Position numbers and translations under genes: made by a program. This document shows positions 5,965 to 10,542 of a stretch of 10,542 nt of DNA, piece by piece. How positions within the stretch are numbered: the first letter of the stretch is position 1; every line of letters starts with the position of its first letter. The notes beneath the pieces are model-generated. The model was given only the letters and a program-made list of their open reading frames with translations. It ran no database searches and had not been told where the DNA came from. The stretch comes from DHVE2 group archaeon (GTDB taxonomy: Archaea > Thermoplasmatota > Thermoplasmata > Thermoplasmatales > Aciduliprofundaceae): the NCBI GenBank assembly GCA_026986135.1, contig JALSPD010000102.1, forward strand, positions 1 to 10,542, in the 5' to 3' direction.

Positions 5965-7011
5965 ATGAGTATGGCAGTTAGAGAGTGGTACGAAAGGGTG
6001 ATGTATCTTTTTCAAGAGTATGTACCAACGCCTATCAAGAATTTAGTTGATATATGGGTGGGTGAAAATTATCTTAATATGATATTTAGCGGAGGATTCA
6101 GAGTAAAGATAATTGTTGATGCCAATATAATTATTTCTGAAGTCATATCATATTTTAAAAATGGAAAATCAAGTTTTCTAAGTCTTTTAGACCATACAAT
6201 AATAGATGCTGTCTCCCCCTCTTATATTCTTGAAGAAATAGAAGAACACATGGGAGAGATCGTGAAAAAAACTAACCGAACCGAGAAGGAGATAAGGAAA
6301 GTGATCAAAGAAAAATATATTTCTAAAATTAAACTCAAAAAAGTTTACAGCACAGGAAAAAAAGGATATGAGGAAATTATAAATGCTCTGAAAGAACGCG
6401 ATCCTGACGATTTACCATATTTAATTTTGTATCTTTCAGATAATGCTGATGCAATATTGAGCAGAGATTCACATTTTATAAGTTTATATGGGATACAAAC
6501 AATGAAAAATGTAGGTCATTTAAAGAAGGTTCTTTACGAAATAGAAAGGGGGAATTTAGCGCTGCTGATAACGGTAGATGTCTTACCTAAATTGGTTGTT
6601 TATATAGGTAGGATTATAATTACTGCTCTATTTCTAGTTATGAGAGCTCTTTATAAATTTGCTGTTAAGGCTATAGAATCAATTAAAAAGGGGATGAAAG
6701 AATTCATGAATTGGTTTTCTAATTTAACTCCTGAAAGAAAGCTTTGGGGAGTGATAGTTGGCCTTATTTCTGCAAAAATTATTTATGACAACAGAGAGAG
6801 GATCCAAAAGAATATAATAGACCCCTTAAAAGAGTTTGTTTATGAACTAACAAATAAGCTCATACAATTTTTTAAAGAAATTGGTAATTTGCTAAAGGAT
6901 TTGACTTACGCCGCTGCTGAAATTGTTAAACTAATGTTAGAGAATATCAAACACTGCATTGAAATATATGAAGAGTTTGGAAGAAGATTTCAAATTATAG
7001 AGGTGTGTTAG
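5965..7011 (+). CDS. PIN-domain nuclease with membrane-associated C-terminal half
   Basis: A 348-residue protein with a predicted PIN ribonuclease domain at about residues 46-190. The acidic metal-binding set is present: D52 in KIIVDANII, E90/E91 in SPSYILEEIEEH, D148/D149 in DPDDLPYL and D168 in ILSRDSHF. PIN domains use such residues with Mg/Mn to cut single-stranded RNA; in VapC toxins the targets are tRNA or rRNA. Unlike a VapC of about 130 residues, this protein continues for some 150 residues, with a long hydrophobic segment (about 207-230), a shorter one (about 260-274) and amphipathic helices (285-345). This suggests membrane attachment. The start is ATG 5965, preceded by AAGGTGAT; a GTG at 5956 lies inside that ribosome-binding site. 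The gene is A/T-rich, abuts the next gene and lies between hsdM and hsdS. The RNA target is unknown. Confidence 0.8.
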   Translation: MSMAVREWYERVMYLFQEYVPTPIKNLVDIWVGENYLNMIFSGGFRVKIIVDANIIISEVISYFKNGKSSFLSLLDHTIIDAVSPSYILEEIEEHMGEIVKKTNRTEKEIRKVIKEKYISKIKLKKVYSTGKKGYEEIINALKERDPDDLPYLILYLSDNADAILSRDSHFISLYGIQTMKNVGHLKKVLYEIERGNLALLITVDVLPKLVVYIGRIIITALFLVMRALYKFAVKAIESIKKGMKEFMNWFSNLTPERKLWGVIVGLISAKIIYDNRERIQKNIIDPLKEFVYELTNKLIQFFKEIGNLLKDLTYAAAEIVKLMLENIKHCIEIYEEFGRRFQIIEVC

Positions 7012-7317
7012 ATGGAAGACTCGGTTGCTATTGCCAAAATTACAAGTTGGGGAATATCCATGATTGCTTTAGCGGTGTGGTATAAAACAAATGGAGTATA
7101 TGGCTGGGATACATATCTCTGGATTGGTTCAGTTGTACTTCTTTTGGTAGGCACCTACATATTAGGGAGCGTCTTTGATAATCTTGGATTCACCGGTGCG
7201 TTAGGTGCATCTTCATTTTTTATTGGATTGATGATGATAGCTATTCAACCATTGTATAGTCTAGTGTTTTTCGGTTTTTTGATATTGATTATTATAGTAA
7301 AAATTGGAGGTACCTGA
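7012..7317 (+). CDS. Small four-span membrane protein
   Basis: No family is recognised. The 101 residues are almost wholly hydrophobic, with spans at roughly 7-24, 33-54, 60-80 and 82-99, short charged or polar links (YKTNGVYGWDTY, SVFDNLGFTG) and no soluble domain. The ATG directly follows the stop of the PIN gene, and AGAGGTG (6999-7005) lies inside the end of that gene 6 bases upstream, so the two are translated together. The shared A/T-rich composition suggests they travelled together. It could anchor, hold inactive or extend the membrane part of the PIN protein, or form a pore; adjacency is the only evidence. The stop is two bases before hsdS, and the last codons hold the hsdS ribosome-binding site. 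Confidence 0.72.
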   Translation: MEDSVAIAKITSWGISMIALAVWYKTNGVYGWDTYLWIGSVVLLLVGTYILGSVFDNLGFTGALGASSFFIGLMMIAIQPLYSLVFFGFLILIIIVKIGGT

Positions 7318-7319
7318 AA

Positions 7320-8609
7320 ATGCGGGAAAAGTTTGAGTTCTACAAAGAAAGTAAATTCAGGAACACGGACATCGGCCCGCTCCCGGAGGAGTGGGAAGTG
7401 GTGAGGTTGGGGGAGGTTACTATACCTACAGAAAACATTGATCCCACCAAACAAAAAAATGCAAAATTCAAATATCTGGATATTTCAAACATAGATAACA
7501 TATTCTTTAAGGTGAAAGGCTGGAATATTATAACTGGGGAAAATGCACCGTCTAGGGCGAGAAAAAGGATAAAGCATAAAGATGTGGTGTTTGCAACTAC
7601 TAGACCCTATCTAAAAAATATAGCTATTGTTCCGCCAGAGTTAGATGGGGAAATCTGTTTTACGGGATTTTGTGTTTTGAGAGCAAACACAGAAAAGACC
7701 ATTCCAGAATGGATATTTTATAATGTGATTACTGATAGGTTTATAACTAGAATATCTGCAAGGATGGTGGGAGCCACATATCCTGCCGTAAGCGACAAAG
7801 ATGTTTTTGATATGAAAATCCCCCTCCCGCCGCTCCCCGAGCAGCGGCGCATTGCGAGGGTTCTCAGCACTGTGGACGAGGCGCTCTCGCTCACGGACGA
7901 GGCGATTGCGAGGACGGAGAGGGTGAAGAGGGGATTAATGCAAAGATTGCTTACGCGGGGGCTCGGGCATGAGAAGTTTAAGAAGACGGAAATCGGTGAG
8001 ATACCGGAGGAGTGGGAAGTGGTGAGGTTGGGGGAAATTTCTAAAATAGAGAGCGGAGGAACACCTAACAGAAAGGAAGCCAGTTATTGGATTGGTGGAA
8101 CTATACCATGGATTAAATCAGGAGAACTTAACGATTCTATAATATTGTCTTCTGAAGAGTTTATAACAAAATCAGGATTAGAAAACTCAAGTGCTAAAAT
8201 TTTTCCTAAAAACACATTGCTTATTGCATTATATGGAGCTACAGTTGGAAAAACTGGACTACTTGGAATAAGCGCCGCTACCAATCAAGCAATTGCCGCA
8301 CTTTTACCTAAGCAAGAGAATAGATTTGATCCAAGGTTTTTACAATATATGATAATTTATTTAAGAGGAAAATTAATTTCTACCAGCAGTGGTGGCGCCC
8401 AATCGAATATTTATCTGTATGTGCTAAAGAGTTTCAAGCTCCCCCTCCCGCCGCTCCCCGAGCAGCGGCGCATTGCGGAGATTCTGGGTGCGGTGGATGA
8501 GAAACTGGAACTCCTGCGCGCGCGGCGGGAGAAGCTGGAGAGGGTGAAAAAAGGATTGATGCAGGATCTCCTCACAGGCCGCAAGCGGGTGCCGGAGGGG
8601 GTGGTGTGA
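7320..8609 (+). CDS. hsdS: Type I restriction-modification specificity subunit
   Basis: This is the S subunit, which reads the bipartite DNA target for both methylation and cleavage. Its 429 residues form two similar halves. Each opens with (L/I)PEEWEVVRLGE (21-32 and 228-239), continues with a target-recognition domain (about 33-165 and 240-372) and ends with PLPPLPEQRRIA (168-179 and 375-386) leading into a long helix (VDEALSLTDEAIARTERVKRGLM; VDEKLELLRARREKLERVKKGLM). The two helices form the antiparallel coiled-coil spacer. The second domain has the common SGGTPNRKEASYW and IPWIKSGEL motifs; the first differs, so the two half-sites should differ. The start is ATG 7320 with GGAGGT 8 bases upstream. 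The conserved parts are G/C-rich and the recognition domains A/T-rich, so the latter were probably swapped in. The DNA target cannot be predicted here. Confidence 0.95.
   Translation: MREKFEFYKESKFRNTDIGPLPEEWEVVRLGEVTIPTENIDPTKQKNAKFKYLDISNIDNIFFKVKGWNIITGENAPSRARKRIKHKDVVFATTRPYLKNIAIVPPELDGEICFTGFCVLRANTEKTIPEWIFYNVITDRFITRISARMVGATYPAVSDKDVFDMKIPLPPLPEQRRIARVLSTVDEALSLTDEAIARTERVKRGLMQRLLTRGLGHEKFKKTEIGEIPEEWEVVRLGEISKIESGGTPNRKEASYWIGGTIPWIKSGELNDSIILSSEEFITKSGLENSSAKIFPKNTLLIALYGATVGKTGLLGISAATNQAIAALLPKQENRFDPRFLQYMIIYLRGKLISTSSGGAQSNIYLYVLKSFKLPLPPLPEQRRIAEILGAVDEKLELLRARREKLERVKKGLMQDLLTGRKRVPEGVV
7383..7414 (+). repeat. hsdS internal direct repeat A, copy 1
   Basis: Thirty-two bases, from CCGGAGGAGTGGG to GGTTGGGGGA, are identical to 8004-8035. 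They encode PEEWEVVRLG at the start of the first recognition domain. The offset between copies is 621 bases (207 codons). Confidence 0.9.
7819..7856 (+). repeat. hsdS internal direct repeat B, copy 1
   Basis: Thirty-eight identical bases are shared with 8440-8477, again at an offset of exactly 621. They encode PLPPLPEQRRIA. The repeat holds a 7-base stem, CGCCGCT (7828-7834) with AGCGGCG (7843-7849), around an 8-base loop. Confidence 0.9.
8004..8035 (+). repeat. hsdS internal direct repeat A, copy 2
   Basis: Perfect 32-base copy of 7383-7414, opening the second recognition domain. Similarity continues weakly upstream: ACGGAAATCGG here against ACGGACATCGG in the first half. Confidence 0.9.
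8440..8477 (+). repeat. hsdS internal direct repeat B, copy 2
   Basis: Perfect 38-base copy of 7819-7856, closing the second recognition domain. The G/C-rich block stands out sharply from the A/T-rich recognition-domain sequence before it, and carries the same 7-base stem at 8449-8455 and 8464-8470. Confidence 0.9.
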
Positions 8610-9176
8610 GTGGTGGATTTAACATACATAATCCTAATTTTATTGCTACTTCCATTTATTAACAAATCCTTGGAGTATACTAAAATCATATCAAGCGAAA
8701 ACTTAAACTCATATAAAATTAGAATTGGAAAGTTGTGGGTTAGCTATGTGTTAATAGATACTTTCTTGTTTTTTTCGTTCGGTGAAATTTTTTCGGTATT
8801 CTTATCTCCTTTTCAAGCGATAGTTTTATCATTAAGTTTTTTTTGCGTTTGGATTTTGGTTATAGTTGTTGTTTATTTTCTATCCTTTAGCAAACTTATT
8901 AAATTAATAGAAAATAGAGAAAAAAATAAGCAAACTTATAAAATGAGTTTGCTAGATGTTATTTTTTCATTATTTGTATTGGGTGGGATGATATATGCTT
9001 TGCTATATGCAGGAATAGGATTATTCTTTGGATACAAAATTAGTGAACTACCGGAATTAATTATAAATTTTCCATCTCTTTTGAGTATAATATTAGTCCC
9101 AATTTTAATATTTCCTTATTTGGAAATTTGGATCAACGGTAAAAAACTATTAAAGGAGGACGCCGAAGATGCCTGA
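8610..9176 (+). CDS. Five-span membrane protein between hsdS and hsdR
   Basis: No family is recognised. The 188 residues have hydrophobic segments at roughly 3-18, 43-62, 68-93, 117-139 and 151-172. A charged loop of about 20 residues (LIKLIENREKNKQTYK, about 96-111) and a charged C-terminus (NGKKLLKEDAEDA) follow or separate them. The start is GTG 8610, directly after the hsdS stop; a second GTG follows immediately, and GGAGGGGGTGG in the hsdS end serves as ribosome-binding site. The gene overlaps hsdR by 8 bases, so it is embedded in the operon rather than merely next to it. It is one of the most A/T-rich stretches here (14 of 60 G/C at 8821-8880). A membrane protein here is not part of a standard type I system. 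A membrane-acting effector or anchor is an inference. Confidence 0.75.
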   Translation: MVDLTYIILILLLLPFINKSLEYTKIISSENLNSYKIRIGKLWVSYVLIDTFLFFSFGEIFSVFLSPFQAIVLSLSFFCVWILVIVVVYFLSFSKLIKLIENREKNKQTYKMSLLDVIFSLFVLGGMIYALLYAGIGLFFGYKISELPELIINFPSLLSIILVPILIFPYLEIWINGKKLLKEDAEDA

Positions 9177-10542
9177 ATGGGAAGGGTGTGAGAAGCCGAT
9201 AATTGAGGCGCTGGTTGCGAAGGGCTGGAGATATGTTCAGGGCTCAGACCTTCCGCGATCCACGGATGAGGTGATAATAAAACCGTACCTCCGGGAATTT
9301 GTGGAGAAGAATGCGAGGAAGATGGGAATAGAGATTACCGATGATATCTTCAATCGCCTCCTGTTCACGCTTCAGGGCCGCGCGGGGCTGGAGGGATTGA
9401 AGGACACACTACACCATCTCAAGAACGGCTTCGTTTTCCTGGATATCAAGGGCCGTGGGCTGGTGCCCCTGAACATAATTGATTACGAGCAGATTGAAAA
9501 GAACAGCTTCGTGGTGAGCAATCAGGTGACATATCTCACCCCAGATGGAAGAGAAAAAAGATTGGATGTGGTTCTTTTCGTGAACGGCATACCCATTGCG
9601 GCGGTAGAGTGCAAGAATCCAGTGGGTGCGCAAACATGGTATGATGCATTTAAGCAGTTGCGAAATTACGAGAAATCCCTGCCTGATCTTTTCAGGTTCG
9701 TGCAGATAAATGCGGCGATAGGAGCGAAAGCAAGGGTTTACGCGACGATGCCGTGGATTGATGACGATTCTCGCATCAAAACGCAGAAATGGGGCATCGG
9801 AGATTTTGACGAGATGAACGGCGTTGTTTCTCTTCTCTCTCCTGAAACCCTGCTGGATGTGCTTAAGAATTTCATATTCATCTATCAGTTCAGGGGAGGA
9901 ACATACAAGCTCATGCCAAGGTTCATGCAGTACAGGGCTGTGAAGGCAATATATCGCCATGCTATGGATGGCAAAGGTGGCGTTATCTGGCACTGGCAGG
10001 GAAGCGGCAAGACGCTAACCATGATCTTTGCCGCCTACAAACTCTACAGGGATGAGCGCCTTGAGAAGCCCACCATATTCTTTGTGATGGATCGTAGAGA
10101 ACTGCAGGAGCAGTTCTTTGAGTTTCTCTGCGGCATTGATTTTGGAGGAATAATACTCGTGGATCGCGTTAGGAGTGTTGCAGATCTTGAGCGCATACTG
10201 AGATTTGACAGTGGCCGTGGAAAGAGGGGTTTCTTCGTTATCCTCATTCAGAAATTCAAGGAGCGGGGTGGTATAGATCTTGAGGAGATAGAAAAACTCG
10301 GCATAGTGGAAAGGAAAAATATATTCGTGTTTGTGGACGAGGCGCACCGCACCCAGTACGGGATACTTGCGGCGAGGATGAAAAGAGCACTCAGGAATGC
10401 AAAATTCTTCGCCTTCACAGGCACGCCATTGCTGAGGAGCGATAAGAACACATTCAGAGAATTCGGGGTAATTCTGGACAAATACTTCATAGAGGAGAGC
10501 GTTAAGGACGGTTACACCGTGCCGATAATCTACACATTTGCA
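9169..10542 (+). CDS. hsdR: Type I restriction endonuclease subunit, 5' part (runs off right edge)
   Basis: This is the R subunit, which translocates DNA using ATP and cuts it when the complex meets unmethylated target. 458 codons are open to the window edge. HsdR proteins are usually about 1000 residues, so less than half is visible. Residues about 5-200 are the nuclease domain with D133 (RLDVVLFVNG) and E147-C-K149 (AAVECKNP), the PD-(D/E)xK metal-binding set. The SF2 translocase begins near 250 with a Q-motif-like RFMQYRAV, then Walker A QGSGKT (277-282), motif Ia FVMDRRELQEQ, DEAH (390-393) and motif III FTGTP (416-420). The start is ATG 9169, overlapping the preceding gene by 8 bases, with AAAGGAGGA upstream. 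All motifs visible so far are intact, so restriction activity is expected if the remainder is whole. Confidence 0.96.
   Translation, partial: MPEWEGCEKPIIEALVAKGWRYVQGSDLPRSTDEVIIKPYLREFVEKNARKMGIEITDDIFNRLLFTLQGRAGLEGLKDTLHHLKNGFVFLDIKGRGLVPLNIIDYEQIEKNSFVVSNQVTYLTPDGREKRLDVVLFVNGIPIAAVECKNPVGAQTWYDAFKQLRNYEKSLPDLFRFVQINAAIGAKARVYATMPWIDDDSRIKTQKWGIGDFDEMNGVVSLLSPETLLDVLKNFIFIYQFRGGTYKLMPRFMQYRAVKAIYRHAMDGKGGVIWHWQGSGKTLTMIFAAYKLYRDERLEKPTIFFVMDRRELQEQFFEFLCGIDFGGIILVDRVRSVADLERILRFDSGRGKRGFFVILIQKFKERGGIDLEEIEKLGIVERKNIFVFVDEAHRTQYGILAARMKRALRNAKFFAFTGTPLLRSDKNTFREFGVILDKYFIEESVKDGYTVPIIYTFA

Noticed and set aside
5662..7011. Plain VapBC toxin-antitoxin pair
   Set aside because: The PIN protein is more than twice VapC length with membrane-like segments, and the upstream protein does not resemble any VapB family. 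A toxin-antitoxin-like role is kept only as a hypothesis.
7828..7849. G/C-rich stem (and its copy at 8449-8470) as a transcription terminator or regulatory hairpin
   Set aside because: It lies within codons for the conserved PLPEQRR motif in both hsdS halves and is not followed by a T-run, so it is probably a by-product of coding.
9409..9993. A 194-codon minus-strand open frame inside hsdR
   Set aside because: It runs opposite the nuclease domain of hsdR, which has intact motifs; the predicted protein has no recognisable features.
2311..10542. A second tRNA 3'-end copy (attachment site), integrase, insertion sequence or CRISPR array
   Set aside because: Reading through the window I saw no repeat of the tRNA 3' end, no transposase or integrase motifs, and no regularly spaced short repeats. 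The only long direct repeats are those inside hsdS.
2427..10542. BREX or DISARM system
   Set aside because: No PglZ, BrxL, PglX-type or DISARM helicase/DUF genes are visible. The methyltransferase, specificity and restriction subunits are all of type I R-M form.

Overview
The window looks archaeal, most likely from a thermophilic or Thermoplasmatota-like euryarchaeon; the lineage is an inference and the species is not identifiable from this sequence. The archaeal signs are A/T-rich BRE/TATA-type promoters, GGTGA/GGAGG ribosome-binding sites, two genes whose TATA-like boxes lie about 25-28 bases before the start codon (leaderless transcripts), and a tRNA-Cys without an encoded CCA end.

The left part (1-2316) is ordinary chromosome. 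On the minus strand, a two-gene unit encodes a winged-helix regulator (409-901) followed by a membrane protein that runs off the left edge (1-405, TTG start). Divergent from it, on the plus strand, is a guanine deaminase (995-2191). A tRNA-Cys(GCA) gene follows (2240-2311), ending in a T-run.

From about 2320 to the right edge the window is one co-oriented defence locus: an expanded type I restriction-modification system. The order is hsdM with an extra N-terminal helix-turn-helix (2427-4142), then an AlbA_2/Schlafen-type ATPase regulator (4139-5560). After a 100-base gap with its own palindrome and promoter comes a small very basic protein (5662-5937), then a PIN-domain nuclease with a membrane-like C-terminal half (5965-7011) and a 101-residue membrane protein (7012-7317). 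Last are hsdS with two target-recognition domains (7320-8609), a 188-residue membrane protein (8610-9176) and hsdR (9169 to the edge, incomplete). Junctions are tight: 4- and 8-base overlaps, 0-2 base gaps and a 27-base gap.

The hsd genes together should give a methylating and DNA-cleaving type I complex (M2S plus R2). The notable part is the accessory cargo. A predicted PIN ribonuclease sits between hsdM and hsdS, the position that the anticodon nuclease PrrC occupies in type I loci. It is flanked by a candidate small basic partner and a membrane protein, and a second membrane protein separates hsdS from hsdR. The cargo genes and the HsdS recognition domains are strikingly A/T-rich (about 23-27% G+C in hand-counted 60-base samples) beside the hsdM/hsdR core (about 53-62%), so the locus is a mosaic. 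My best hypothesis is a type I R-M system carrying a membrane-associated PIN suicide or backup module. This is inferred from architecture and motifs, not demonstrated.
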